Source: Eubacterium ruminantium (lineage in GTDB: Bacteria; Bacillota; Clostridia; Lachnospirales; Lachnospiraceae). Taken from it: a DNA stretch of 64,000 nucleotides. Shown piece by piece: positions 17,578 to 27,019 of the stretch. The translations under genes were made by a program, and so were the position numbers. Under the pieces are notes generated by a model. That model did no database searches and had not been told where the DNA came from. It saw only the letters and a program-made list of their open reading frames with translations. The stretch covers positions 179,702 through 243,701 of the forward strand of contig NZ_FUXA01000008.1 of assembly GCF_900167085.1 (NCBI RefSeq). Reading direction: 5' to 3'. Position 1 is the stretch's first letter, and the number at the start of each line of letters is the position of its first letter.

Positions 17578-19182
17578 ATGAAAGAATATATAAATGATGC
17601 GATAAATAAATATTTAAATTATTCTGATCCTTCGGCGGAAAGTAGTAAAAGTCCTGATGAAGAAGGGCATAATAAGATACCGTGGCATATGCCGGGACAT
17701 AAGAGAAAGGCAGCACCTTGGGGAAATGATTTCCACAGTGATGCATTCGGACATGACCTGACTGAGGTTCCCGGAATGGACGATCTTCATCATCCTGAAG
17801 AGATGATAAAGCAGTCGATGGATGAAATGACAAAGGTATATAAATCCTTTAAATCATATTATCTTGTTAATGGTTCCACATCAGGTAATCTTGCTTCTAT
17901 ATTTGCCTGTCTTGAAGGGATGCACAAAGGTACCGGTAAAAATGGTAAAGAATCGGCTAAAGAAAAAGCCATTATGATAGCCAGAAATTGTCATAAATCG
18001 GTATTTAATTCTTTGATCTTATCAGGTGTGAAACCGGTATATATCTATCCGCGGGTTTCGGATGAGATAAGTATAGACGGACAGATTGATGCAGAAGATA
18101 TAAGAAGTGCGATAGAGAAGAATTCATATCTTGATATTAAATGTTGTATCATCACGTCGCCGACATATGAAGGTATAATTTCTGATATAGAGAAAATCAG
18201 TGAATGCCTTCATGAATATAATATTCCACTGATAGTTGATGAAGCGCATGGTGCACATTTTCCTTTTTACGAAGAAGAGGGCTGCGGTGAGAACAGCGAT
18301 GTAACGGTTGCGAGTAAAAATACCGGCTGCGGTGAGAACAGCGATGTAACGGTTGTGAGTAAAAATACCGGCTGCAGTAAGAAAAATGCAGCAAATGATG
18401 ACGGAGACAGTACCGCTCTCTACCCGAGAAGCGCTTTATATAAAGGAGCGGATATAGTTATTCAGAGTCTTCATAAAACCCTGCCTTGTTATACGCAGAC
18501 TGCGGTTTTACATATTGCTGAAAACGCAGGAGTAAAAGGCTTTGGGAAAGAAGAAATCGCTGAAAAGGTTGAGAGATATTTAAGGATATTTCAGACAAGT
18601 TCACCTTCTTATATATTCCTTCAGGCGATGGAAAAATGCATTGCCTGGTGCGATGAAAACAGAAATGAATTTATAAAGCATTTTGATAGGATAAGACGAT
18701 TTAGAGATAAATTTAGAGAATCATCATTTAGGAATCTCAGACTGTTTGGTGCCGGTGATCTTACAAGACTTGTGATTTTTGTAAAGGGAGTTACGGGAAA
18801 GAAAGCATCCGAACTTCTTGAAGAAAAAACAGGTGTTGTGGTTGAGATGGCAGGAAATGATTATCTGGTATTCATTTCAACTGTAATGGATAGAGACGAA
18901 GATTTTGACAGGCTTATTGAAAGTCTAAGGATTTTGGATGAATTAGTTGATAATGAATCAGATGAATCAGGCAGCGGCTCTGAAGAAATTTTCATGGTCG
19001 ATACATCTGAAGGCAGCTTTCAGATAAAGGATGCTGTGGGAAGAAGAGTGACGGATTATATATATGTTTATCCGCCCGGAATTCCGATCATAGCACCTTA
19101 TGAAATAATCGAGGAAAAGCATGTTGCTGAAATACTTCACGATATCAGGTGCGGCTACTCGGTAAGAAGCGGCAAAAAGTAA
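17578..19182 (+). CDS. Orn/Lys/Arg decarboxylase family PLP enzyme
   Basis: A 534-residue fold-type I PLP enzyme of the Orn/Lys/Arg decarboxylase group (YaaO/SpeA-like). Landmarks: IPWHMPGHKRK, FGHDLTEVPGMDDLH, VNGSTSGNLA, VDEAHGAHFPF and the PLP lysine in IQSLHKTLPCYTQTA. The C-terminal domain has YVYPPGIPIIAPYE. An insertion of about 45 residues between DEAHGAHF and the lysine motif contains a 15-residue tandem repeat, absent from usual members. Substrate (arginine, lysine or ornithine) cannot be told. It begins 21 bases after rfbH, with a weak RBS; in Firmicutes this family commonly lies just before tmk-holB, as it nearly does here. Confidence 0.9.
   Translation: MKEYINDAINKYLNYSDPSAESSKSPDEEGHNKIPWHMPGHKRKAAPWGNDFHSDAFGHDLTEVPGMDDLHHPEEMIKQSMDEMTKVYKSFKSYYLVNGSTSGNLASIFACLEGMHKGTGKNGKESAKEKAIMIARNCHKSVFNSLILSGVKPVYIYPRVSDEISIDGQIDAEDIRSAIEKNSYLDIKCCIITSPTYEGIISDIEKISECLHEYNIPLIVDEAHGAHFPFYEEEGCGENSDVTVASKNTGCGENSDVTVVSKNTGCSKKNAANDDGDSTALYPRSALYKGADIVIQSLHKTLPCYTQTAVLHIAENAGVKGFGKEEIAEKVERYLRIFQTSSPSYIFLQAMEKCIAWCDENRNEFIKHFDRIRRFRDKFRESSFRNLRLFGAGDLTRLVIFVKGVTGKKASELLEEKTGVVVEMAGNDYLVFISTVMDRDEDFDRLIESLRILDELVDNESDESGSGSEEIFMVDTSEGSFQIKDAVGRRVTDYIYVYPPGIPIIAPYEIIEEKHVAEILHDIRCGYSVRSGKK
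18280..18376 (+). repeat. 45-bp in-frame tandem repeat
   Basis: Two copies (18280-18324, 18325-18369) of a 45-base unit, differing at one base seen (GCG/GTG), plus the start of a third, encode the 15-residue unit GCGENSDVTVASKNT inside the decarboxylase-like gene. The frame is kept because 45 is a multiple of three. Confidence 0.92.
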
Positions 19183-19258
19183 GTAAATAAGCTGAACACA
19201 GGCTGTTTTTCTTTGATAAATTAAGTTGCAAATTATAATAATAAAACATAAAATGTAT

Positions 19259-19269
19259 ATTGTATACAG
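19259..19269. promoter_or_regulatory. TGTATACA palindrome before ispE
   Basis: ATTGTATACAG lies 29 bases before the ispE start. The surrounding TATATTGTATACA is the same as one upstream of pflB (47482-47492). This yGT-n-ACr-type palindrome fits the general GntR-family operator pattern; binding is inferred only. Confidence 0.4.
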
Positions 19270-19297
19270 AACCGGATAAAAGGTGAGTAAAGACAAA

Positions 19298-20269
19298 ATG
19301 GTAGAATATAAAGCATACGGAAAAGTTAATCTTGGACTGGACATCATCGGAAGAAGAGATGATGGATATCATATGGTGAAGATGATAATGCAGTCGGTTG
19401 ATATTTATGACACTCTTTCATTTGAGAAGATTGAAGAAGTAAGCGGTGATTCAAAAAATCAGTGCGATGCAGCGGGAAAACCTGAGATAAAGATCATCGC
19501 AACCAATGATCCCGATCTTTCACTGGGAGAGGACAATCTTATTTATAAAGCCTGCAGGATTCTCATGGATAAGTACTGTATCAAGGACGGTGTTCTTATA
19601 AAGCTTACCAAGAATATTCCCATAGCTGCCGGAATGGCAGGAGGAAGCAGTGACTGTGCAGCGGCTCTTAAAGGTATGAATAAATTATTTGACCTTCATC
19701 TCACAGAGGAAGAACTTAGAGAGATAGGTGTCACTCTTGGGGCGGATGTTCCGTATTGTATAGCCGGAGGAACCATGATTTCCGAAGGAATTGGTGAAGT
19801 TCTTACAGAGCTTCCCGATATTCCTGATCTTACTTTCCTTATTGCAAAACCGGTATTTGGAATATCTACCAAAGAAGCATATGGCGACTTCGATGCGATT
19901 CCTGAGGAGGATATAGTTCATCCTGATATTGACGGGATGGCAGAAGCAATAAGAAACAGCGATATTTGCGGCATAGTAGATAGACTCGGAAATGTTCTTG
20001 AAGATGCATCAATTCCGAAGCATCAGGAGATTGAAGAGATTAAAAATATCATGAAGGAAAATGGAGCGCTGAATGCTCTTATGAGCGGAAGCGGACCAAC
20101 TGTATTCGGTATATTTACAGACGAAACAGTGGATGAAGGAACAGGAAACGGTGAAACTTTAAGCGGTAAAGAGAAAGCATGGAGGACTGTTCAGATATTA
20201 CAGGAAAAAGAATATATTTCAGATCTTTTTACGGTAGGTGCCGTGAAGAAATCTGATATAGATAAATAA
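19298..20269 (+). CDS. ispE: 4-diphosphocytidyl-2-C-methyl-D-erythritol kinase
   Basis: Phosphorylates CDP-methylerythritol in the non-mevalonate isoprenoid pathway. A GHMP kinase of about 323 residues: AYGKVNLGLDIIGRRDDGYH at the N-terminus, the ATP loop PIAAGMAGGSSDCAAAL, and the C-terminal LMSGSGPTVFGIF. ATG 19298 is preferred to GTG 19283 because AAAGGTGAG would serve it; the spacing is about 11 bases, so GTG remains possible. A charged insertion (TDETVDEGTGNGETLSGKEK) sits before the C-terminal helix. The GntR gene follows after 61 bases. Confidence 0.95.
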   Translation: MVEYKAYGKVNLGLDIIGRRDDGYHMVKMIMQSVDIYDTLSFEKIEEVSGDSKNQCDAAGKPEIKIIATNDPDLSLGEDNLIYKACRILMDKYCIKDGVLIKLTKNIPIAAGMAGGSSDCAAALKGMNKLFDLHLTEEELREIGVTLGADVPYCIAGGTMISEGIGEVLTELPDIPDLTFLIAKPVFGISTKEAYGDFDAIPEEDIVHPDIDGMAEAIRNSDICGIVDRLGNVLEDASIPKHQEIEEIKNIMKENGALNALMSGSGPTVFGIFTDETVDEGTGNGETLSGKEKAWRTVQILQEKEYISDLFTVGAVKKSDIDK

Positions 20270-20330
20270 AGTCCTTGCGGCAATCATTTTGGGCAAGGCA
20301 GATACAAATAAAATATGCAGGAGAATATAG

Positions 20331-21005
20331 ATGAAACTCGAAATGGATCAAAATGAATATCTTCCTCTTAGGGAGGTTGTATTCCGGACACTAAGAAATG
20401 CAATAATCAAAGGTGAGTTTATGCCGGGAGAAAGACTGATGGAGGAGAAGATAGCGGCGAATCTTGGAGTAAGCAGGACTCCGGTCAGAGAAGCAATACG
20501 AATGCTGGAGCTTGAGGGGTTAGTCGTAATGATCCCAAGAAAAGGAGCAGAAGTTGCGAATATAACAGTTAAAGATCTTAGAGATGCTCTTGAAGTAAGA
20601 ATGGCACTTGAAGAATTATCTGTTGTTCTCGCTTGTGAAAGAATAGATGACGAAGGTAAGAAAAAACTTCTTACAGCCGGAGTTGAATTTAAAGAAGCAA
20701 TCAATTCAAAGCTTGTTCCGGCAATCGTTGAAAAAGATGAAAGATTTCATGATGTAATATTTGAAGCATCACAGAATCAGAGACTTATCACTATGGCAAT
20801 GAACCTTAGAGAAAAGGTTTACAGATATAGATTTGAATATGTTAAGGTATTCAGTTATCACGACAAGCTTATAACAGAGCATGATGAGATAACAAAGGCA
20901 ATATTCAGAGGTGATAAAGAAGCTGCGCAGAAGATAATGCGTAAGCATATTTATGATCAGGAACAGATAGTAATTGAGAATACTATCAGAGAGAATGGTA
21001 ATTAA
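20331..21005 (+). CDS. GntR-family regulator, FadR/FCD subfamily
   Basis: A 224-residue DNA-binding regulator. Residues ~10-75 form the winged helix (LREVVFRTLRNAIIKGEFMP, NLGVSRTPVREAIRMLELEG). Residues ~85-215 form an all-helical FCD ligand domain (ALEVRMALEELSVVLACE, DERFHDVIFEASQN, HDEITKAIFRGD, IMRKHI), including histidines expected to bind metal. Ligand unknown. It is between ispE and tmk. A TTGTATACA-type palindrome occurs upstream of ispE and twice at the pflB promoter, so these could be its operators; this is speculative. Confidence 0.92.
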   Translation: MKLEMDQNEYLPLREVVFRTLRNAIIKGEFMPGERLMEEKIAANLGVSRTPVREAIRMLELEGLVVMIPRKGAEVANITVKDLRDALEVRMALEELSVVLACERIDDEGKKKLLTAGVEFKEAINSKLVPAIVEKDERFHDVIFEASQNQRLITMAMNLREKVYRYRFEYVKVFSYHDKLITEHDEITKAIFRGDKEAAQKIMRKHIYDQEQIVIENTIRENGN

Positions 21006-21020
21006 TCAAAGGGGAAATCG

Positions 21021-21638
21021 ATGAAAGGTATATTTATCTCGATGGAGGGACCTGATGGCTCAGGAAAGTCAACGCAGATAGAACTCCTGAAAAATTATTT
21101 GTCCGAAAACGGAAAAGAATGCATCATAACCAGAGAACCGGGCGGAACAAGAATAAGCGAGGCTGTGAGAGAGATAATCTTAAATAAAGAATATAAGGAA
21201 ATGGATTACATGACCGAACTTCTTCTTTATACATCAGCCAGAGCCCAGCTCGTCAGTGAAGTTATACTTCCGGCGTTGGAGGAAGGAAAATGTGTAATAA
21301 GCGACCGTTTTGTTGATTCCTCTGCTGTGTATCAGGGAATCGCCAGAGGGCTTGGAGTTGAAACGGTTTATGAGATAAATAAATATGCTACAAGAGGTCG
21401 TTTTCCTGATAAAACATTTTTACTTGATCTGCCTGCCGAAGTAGGTATTGCAAGGAAGAAGAATCAGGCTGAGCTTGACCGTTTGGAAAGCGAAAAGATA
21501 GATTTTCATATTAAAGTAGCGGAAGGTTACAGACAGATGGCGGAACGCGATTCCGACAGAATAATAAGGCTTGATGCTACAGAGAGTGTCGAAGTAATTC
21601 ATTCAAAGATAAAAATGGAGATCGACAAACTCATATAG
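21021..21638 (+). CDS. tmk: Thymidylate kinase
   Basis: Phosphorylates dTMP to dTDP. The 205-residue protein has the P-loop GPDGSGKST at residues ~9-17, the ITREPGG substrate motif, DRFVDSSAVYQG and the lid-region RKKNQAELDRLE. It starts 15 bases after the GntR gene with AAAGGGGAAATCG upstream, and is followed by holB, the usual Firmicutes neighbour. Confidence 0.96.
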   Translation: MKGIFISMEGPDGSGKSTQIELLKNYLSENGKECIITREPGGTRISEAVREIILNKEYKEMDYMTELLLYTSARAQLVSEVILPALEEGKCVISDRFVDSSAVYQGIARGLGVETVYEINKYATRGRFPDKTFLLDLPAEVGIARKKNQAELDRLESEKIDFHIKVAEGYRQMAERDSDRIIRLDATESVEVIHSKIKMEIDKLI

Positions 21639-21695
21639 AAGATAAAAGGGTAAAGGTATAGAAGTGAGAGACATGATCAGAGGGAGGTGCGTAAT

Positions 21696-22685
21696 ATGGA
21701 TTTTCAGCATATAGTTGGTCATGAAGATATTATTAGGCATTTTAAAGCAAGTATAGAGATGAACAGAGTCAGTCATGCATATATAATCTGTGGTGAGAAG
21801 GACAGCGGAAGAAAAACTTTGGCGCTTTCCTATGCTAAAACTCTTCAGTGCGAAGAGCATAAGATAGATCCGTGCAACAGATGTAAATCATGTAAACAGG
21901 TTGACTCGGGAAATCATCCGGATATTATTTTCGTAGAGCATGAAAAACCACAACTCGTATCGGTAGATGATATCAGAGAAAATGTAGTAAATACAATGGA
22001 TATCAAACCATACAGCAGTAAATATAAGATTTATATCATTGATGATGGGGAGTTTATGACTGCCCAGGCTCAGAATGCTCTTCTTAAAACTATTGAAGAG
22101 CCACCGGCATATGGTATAATTATCATCCTTACAACATCACTTGATAAGTTACTGCCGACTATTATTTCAAGATGTATCACTCTTTCAACAAAACCTGTTA
22201 AAGAGAGAGATATCTATGATTATCTTGTTGGCAATCTGCATGTTGATGAGAAGAAAGCGGATTTCTGTGTTGAATATGCTCAGGGAAATCTTGGAAAAGC
22301 AATTAAACTTGCCACAAATGAAGATTATGACAGACTGGTAAAATCGGTCATTAATCTTGAGACAAATATATATAAAATGGATTCGGACAGCATCGCAAAT
22401 GTTATTACAGAATGTGATAAGAATTTTAAAGTGAGTATGTGCGAATATATGGATCTTATGATGGTTTGGTACAGAGACATACTTATGCTTAAAGTAACGG
22501 GCAAGGTTGATAAGATCATGTTCAGAGAGCAGTATGTAACCATCAGAGAGCAGTCCAAATACCTTTCATTTAATGAGCTTGAGGAAAAGTCCAAAGCGAT
22601 AGATAAAGCAAAGCGCAGACTTGCTGCAAATGCAAAGGTTGAAGACATAATGAAACTTCTGATAATGACACTTAAGGAGATATAG
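21696..22685 (+). CDS. holB: DNA polymerase III delta-prime subunit
   Basis: Clamp-loader subunit, about 329 residues. N-terminal DFQHIVGHEDIIRHFK, HAYIICGEKDSGRKTLA (a degenerate Walker A with the delta-prime-like sequence), a four-cysteine Zn module CNRCKSC plus upstream Cys, and ALLKTIEEPPAYGIIIILTT with the SRC motif in IISRCITL. ATG 21696 lies 8 bases after GGGAGG, so it is preferred to GTG 21687. It precedes ricT by 4 bases. Confidence 0.93.
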   Translation: MDFQHIVGHEDIIRHFKASIEMNRVSHAYIICGEKDSGRKTLALSYAKTLQCEEHKIDPCNRCKSCKQVDSGNHPDIIFVEHEKPQLVSVDDIRENVVNTMDIKPYSSKYKIYIIDDGEFMTAQAQNALLKTIEEPPAYGIIIILTTSLDKLLPTIISRCITLSTKPVKERDIYDYLVGNLHVDEKKADFCVEYAQGNLGKAIKLATNEDYDRLVKSVINLETNIYKMDSDSIANVITECDKNFKVSMCEYMDLMMVWYRDILMLKVTGKVDKIMFREQYVTIREQSKYLSFNELEEKSKAIDKAKRRLAANAKVEDIMKLLIMTLKEI

Positions 22686-22689
22686 AGAA

Positions 22690-23601
22690 ATGGAAGTAAT
22701 AGGTGTACGATTCCGCCCGAACGGGAAGATTTATTTCTTCGATCCGGGCCAGTACAATGTTGAGGTTGGAACACCGGTCATCGTTGAAACGGCGAGAGGT
22801 GTTGAATACGGAAAATGTGTTCTTGGCAGACGAGATGTCAGTAGTGAAAAACTGGTGGCAGATTTAAAGCCGATTCTTCGTATAGCAACAAGTGAGGATT
22901 CCGAAGCAGCTGAGGCCAATAAGGAAAAATCAAAAAATGCATTCAAGATCTGTAATGAAAAAATAGCTGCACATGGGCTTAAGATGAAGCTTATTGATGC
23001 TGAGTATACATTTGATAATAATAAAGTACTTTTTTACTTTACTGCAGACGGAAGAATCGACTTCAGAGAATTGGTTAAAGATCTTGCATCTGTTTTCAGA
23101 ACAAGAATTGAGCTTCGTCAGATCGGTGTAAGAGATGAGACCAAGATCTGCGGAGGTATCGGTATCTGCGGAAGACCGCTTTGCTGCAATCAGCATCTTT
23201 CAGAGTTCGTTCCGGTATCGATCAAAATGGCCAAGGAGCAGAATTTATCGCTTAATCCAACCAAGATTTCCGGAGTATGCGGAAGACTTATGTGCTGCCT
23301 TAAGCATGAGCAGGATACATATGAATATCTCAACAGCCGCCTTCCAAATATTGGTGATACAGTAACTGCATTTGATGGAACAAAGGGTGAAGTATCATCC
23401 ATAAATGTACTTAGACAGAGAGTTAAACTTATTGTAACCGATGAAGAAGACAATAAGGAACTTGTTGAATATAAGGTAGATGAACTGAAATTTAAACCTC
23501 GCAAGAGAAAGAGAGACGATAAGGGCATCGACGATAAAGAACTGAAGCAGCTTGAAGCTCTTGAAAAAAGTGAAAGTGGTTCAAGACTTAATGATGATTA
23601 A
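22690..23601 (+). CDS. ricT: PSP1-domain protein RicT (YaaT)
   Basis: A 303-residue PSP1 protein. In Bacillus, RicT acts in the RicAFT iron-sulfur complex that affects RNase Y-dependent mRNA maturation and development. The PSP1 core ends in the cysteine-rich signature CGGIGICGRPLCCNQHL and CGRLMCCLKHE. The C-terminal ~40 residues are Lys/Glu rich. Position between holB and the YabB/TrmN6-type methyltransferase repeats the conserved Firmicutes order tmk-holB-ricT-yabB-rsmI. Its last codons overlap the next gene. Confidence 0.95.
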   Translation: MEVIGVRFRPNGKIYFFDPGQYNVEVGTPVIVETARGVEYGKCVLGRRDVSSEKLVADLKPILRIATSEDSEAAEANKEKSKNAFKICNEKIAAHGLKMKLIDAEYTFDNNKVLFYFTADGRIDFRELVKDLASVFRTRIELRQIGVRDETKICGGIGICGRPLCCNQHLSEFVPVSIKMAKEQNLSLNPTKISGVCGRLMCCLKHEQDTYEYLNSRLPNIGDTVTAFDGTKGEVSSINVLRQRVKLIVTDEEDNKELVEYKVDELKFKPRKRKRDDKGIDDKELKQLEALEKSESGSRLNDD

Positions 23602-24340
23602 TAACATTAACAATGCGGAAGTCAACTTAAAAGAAAATGAACGGATTGACGATCTTCAATGTAATGGGTTCCGTATAATACAGAACCCATCACATTTTTG
23701 CTTCGGTACCGATGCAGTACTTCTTGCAAATTTTGCCGGCGGAAAGAAAACAGCAAAAGCTATAGATCTTGGAACAGGAACGGGGATAATACCTATTCTT
23801 ATGTTGGCAAAGGGGAAAGCCAAAGAATTTACGGCGCTTGAGATACAGGAAAATATGGTGGAAATGGCAAGAAGATCCGCTGCATTAAATGGTATTTCGG
23901 ACAGATTAAATGTTGTCCACGGAGATATAAAAGAAGTAAGAAATTTATTTAAGCATGACAGCTTTGATATAGTAACTTCAAATCCGCCTTATATAGTTGA
24001 TGACGGAGGATATCATAATCCTACGGAAAGCGTAAATATAGCAAGGCATGAGATTTTGGTAAAGCTTGAAGATGTAATATCAGCGGCTTCATTTCTTCTG
24101 AAAGGAAACGGAAAGTTTGCTATGGTACATAAACCTTTCAGGCTGGGCGAGATAATACGACTCATGCAGAGATATAATATAGAGCCGAAGAGGATGCAGC
24201 TGGTACAGCCGAATGAAAAAGGCGAAGCCAATATGGTACTTATCGAAGGTATAAAATCCGGGAAAAGTGGTATGAAAATTCTCAGAACTATTAATGTTTA
24301 TAATATGGATGGGAGTCACATAGATTACAATGAACTTTAA
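23591..24340 (+). CDS. tRNA1(Val) A37 N6-methyltransferase family protein
   Basis: A SAM-dependent class I methyltransferase of the YfiC/TrmN6 (YabB) type, about 249 residues. GFRIIQNPSHFCFGTDAVLLANF is near the N-terminus, LGTGTGIIPILML is the SAM loop, and the amino-methyltransferase NPPY motif is in TSNPPYIVDDGG. ATG 23591 or 23594 is the likely start, overlapping ricT by about 10 bases; an upstream TTG at 23552 is in frame but lies deep in ricT. The end overlaps the AAA ATPase start by 11 bases. Confidence 0.9.
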   Translation: MMINNINNAEVNLKENERIDDLQCNGFRIIQNPSHFCFGTDAVLLANFAGGKKTAKAIDLGTGTGIIPILMLAKGKAKEFTALEIQENMVEMARRSAALNGISDRLNVVHGDIKEVRNLFKHDSFDIVTSNPPYIVDDGGYHNPTESVNIARHEILVKLEDVISAASFLLKGNGKFAMVHKPFRLGEIIRLMQRYNIEPKRMQLVQPNEKGEANMVLIEGIKSGKSGMKILRTINVYNMDGSHIDYNEL

Positions 24341-26099
24341 AAAAAGGTTATTAAAATGTCAGGAAATATGTAACAGATACGAAAGTAAGGTCGGAACTTA
24401 CAATATAGAAGGAGACATGTTCTATTCATTTGTTGATGAAATGATGAATATGGCTTTTCTTCTTGCTGTGTGTGATGGATATGTTGACCTGGCCGAGATT
24501 GAAACTATAAATCAAACATTTAATGTTTTGATGGATTATACTATTCTTTCGAAAAGCTACGGCCTCGACTATATTTCTGAAAATAGCTTTCTTAAGAAAA
24601 TACCTTCTACACTCAGACAGGTTGCACTTATCGAGAAGAAGGAAAAATTGGCCAACAATCTTGAAGATGCAAGAGAAATGTATCAGGCATTCAAGCAGTT
24701 TGGTGAATTGATCGTATGCTGCAACGGACAGGTTCTGAAGTTTGAGCAGAGACTGCAGATGTTTTTTGCCAATAATATACTCAAATTTATATTTGCGGTT
24801 GAATCATATGATGAATTCATAAGCGGTCCGATTGAAAATGCATTTGGACCTATAACGGATGTAGTACGTCCGGATCAGATCAGTGAGAGGGAAGCAAGGT
24901 CGGTTGCAAATGCTACACATTCCGCAGGTGCAATCAAAGTAGGAAGTTACAAGCTTGTTGCTGACAAAGAAGAGATAGATAGAAGAGAAAGAGAAAACCC
25001 TCAGGACAAATGGAAGCTCCAGATACCTAAGGAATCACAGGATGACTGGAATAATTACGTATCCGGAACTGTCGGAAACGGAAATAATGATTATAGCCAG
25101 CAGTATAATGAGGATGAAAATCATGAGGACATGTTCTATGTTGCTGAGCAGATGAGTAAATCCCGTTCGAATGTGGAAAATGGTCCGAGATGGGGTGGAA
25201 ATAACAACCAACAGCAAAGTCAGCAAAGTCAGCAGGGTCAGCAAACAGAACTTAATCTTGATGAAATAAATGCACTTCTTAAGGAAGTTGATGAACTCAT
25301 CGGACTTGGTGCCGTAAAGAAGGAAATTCATGACATGGTCAACCTTCTTCTTGTTCAGAAACTCAGGGAGAAGAGAGGATTAAAGAGTCCTTACATTTCG
25401 AGACATCTTGTATTTACAGGTAATCCCGGAACAGGTAAGACAACCATAGCAAGATATCTCGGAAAGATATATAAGAATCTTGGAATTTTATCCAAGGGAC
25501 AGATGATAGAGACGGACCGTGCAGGTCTTGTTGCAGGATATATGGGCCAGACGGCTGAAAAGGTAAAGGAAGTTACCGAGAAGGCCATGGGCGGAATATT
25601 ATTTATAGATGAGGCATATACTTTATCCATGAATAAAGAAGGAGATTTCGGACAGGAAGCCATCGATACTCTTCTTAAGATAATGGAAGACAGACGTGAT
25701 GAACTTATCGTTATTGTTGCAGGTTATACTGACAGGATGGATGAGTTCCTTGATTCGAACCCGGGTCTCAGATCGAGATTCAGTAAGTATATTGCATTTG
25801 AGGATTATTCAAATGATGAACTTCTTCAGATTTTCAAGGGTTACTGCGTAGAGCAGGATTATCATTTGGAAGTAGGTCTTGAAGTAAAGCTTATTGAGAA
25901 ATTCTCTAATTTAAGACGAAATGAAGGCGACAATTTCGGTAATGCGAGAACGGTCAGAAACTATTTTGAAAAGGTTATTTCTAACCAGGCGAACCGTATT
26001 ATGCAGAGTAAAGATATAATAGGAGCCGGTTCACTTGGCAATGCGCTGGGTGGATTTTCGGGAGATCTTCTTATGACAATCACTGAGGAGGATCTGTAA
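24330..26099 (+). CDS. SpoVK/CbbX-like AAA ATPase with TerB-like N-terminus
   Basis: A 589-residue protein. Residues ~1-170 are helical, and AVCDGYVDLAEIETIN resembles the acidic motif of TerB-like domains. Residues ~200-310 are low complexity and Gln/Asn rich (NNQQQSQQSQQ). Residues ~320-589 are an AAA domain: IGLGAVKKEI, Walker A GNPGTGKTT, pore-type AGYMGQTAEK, Walker B GGILFIDEAYTL, sensor VIVAGYTDRMDEFLDSNPGLRSRF. That core matches the CbbX/SpoVK subgroup of ATP-driven remodellers. Inserted between a methyltransferase and rsmI; overlap at its start and TAAATG at its end show tight coupling. Target unknown. Confidence 0.87.
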   Translation: MNFKKRLLKCQEICNRYESKVGTYNIEGDMFYSFVDEMMNMAFLLAVCDGYVDLAEIETINQTFNVLMDYTILSKSYGLDYISENSFLKKIPSTLRQVALIEKKEKLANNLEDAREMYQAFKQFGELIVCCNGQVLKFEQRLQMFFANNILKFIFAVESYDEFISGPIENAFGPITDVVRPDQISEREARSVANATHSAGAIKVGSYKLVADKEEIDRRERENPQDKWKLQIPKESQDDWNNYVSGTVGNGNNDYSQQYNEDENHEDMFYVAEQMSKSRSNVENGPRWGGNNNQQQSQQSQQGQQTELNLDEINALLKEVDELIGLGAVKKEIHDMVNLLLVQKLREKRGLKSPYISRHLVFTGNPGTGKTTIARYLGKIYKNLGILSKGQMIETDRAGLVAGYMGQTAEKVKEVTEKAMGGILFIDEAYTLSMNKEGDFGQEAIDTLLKIMEDRRDELIVIVAGYTDRMDEFLDSNPGLRSRFSKYIAFEDYSNDELLQIFKGYCVEQDYHLEVGLEVKLIEKFSNLRRNEGDNFGNARTVRNYFEKVISNQANRIMQSKDIIGAGSLGNALGGFSGDLLMTITEEDL

Positions 26100-26942
26100 A
26101 TGGCAGGTATTCTTTATCTGGTCGCAACACCTATAGGTAATCTGAATGATATGACTTTTAGAGCGGTTGAAGTACTTAGAAACGTATCACTCATAGCAGC
26201 TGAGGATACGCGGAACAGTATCAAACTGCTCAATCATTTTGAGATAAAAACAGCAATGACCAGCTATCATGAATTTAATAAATATGATAAGGCTGATTAT
26301 CTTATCGGTAAATTAAACAGTGGCGAAGATGTAGCAGTCATCACTGATGCAGGTACTCCGGGAATATCCGATCCGGGAGAAGTATTGGTTGAAAAATGCT
26401 ATGAAGCGGGTATCACGGTTGTTCCTGTACCGGGAGCATGTGCCGCAGTCAATGCACTGATAGCGTCAGGGCAGCCAACGAGGAGATTTTTATTTGAAGC
26501 ATTTCTTCCTACAGATAAGAAGGAAAGACGCGAGATACTGGAATCTCTTCGTAATGAAACAAGAACAATAATAATCTATGAGGCACCTCACAGACTTGTA
26601 AAGACACTTGAGGAATTGCAGGAATATCTTGGTGACAGAGAGCTTACACTTTGCAAGGAACTGACAAAGAAACATGAATCATTTATTAAGACGACATTAA
26701 GTGAGGCAGTGAATTTATTTGTAGAAAATGAACCCAGAGGAGAATTTGTTCTTGTAATAAAAGGCAAGAGCCGGGCTCTGATCGAAGAAGAAAAGAGTCA
26801 GGCTTGGAGTGATATTTCTATTGCAGAACATGTGGAAAAGTATATTTCTTCAGGTATGACAAAGAAAGAGGCTATTAAAAAAGTTGCGGAAGACAGAAAT
26901 ATCCCGAAGAGGGAAGTTTATGCAGAGACGATAACTTTATAA
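26100..26942 (+). CDS. rsmI: 16S rRNA (cytidine1402-2'-O)-methyltransferase
   Basis: Methylates the 2'-hydroxyl of C1402 in 16S rRNA. The 280-residue protein starts ILYLVATPIGNLNDMTFRA, then AEDTRNSIKLLNHF, ITDAGTPGISDPGE and PVPGACAAVNALIASG, the tetrapyrrole-methylase-like core of RsmI. The ATG follows immediately on the stop of the AAA ATPase gene, with AGGAGG inside that gene. End of this translation-related cluster. Confidence 0.96.
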   Translation: MAGILYLVATPIGNLNDMTFRAVEVLRNVSLIAAEDTRNSIKLLNHFEIKTAMTSYHEFNKYDKADYLIGKLNSGEDVAVITDAGTPGISDPGEVLVEKCYEAGITVVPVPGACAAVNALIASGQPTRRFLFEAFLPTDKKERREILESLRNETRTIIIYEAPHRLVKTLEELQEYLGDRELTLCKELTKKHESFIKTTLSEAVNLFVENEPRGEFVLVIKGKSRALIEEEKSQAWSDISIAEHVEKYISSGMTKKEAIKKVAEDRNIPKREVYAETITL

Positions 26943-27019
26943 AACCTTAACTGGTATTAAGGAGCTATATAGGGTATGGTTATAGCTATAAATTTTTCAA
27001 TTAAAGGAGTTATATAGAA

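Noticed and set aside
18280..18376. 45-bp repeats as CRISPR
   Set aside because: They are contiguous, in frame and inside a gene.
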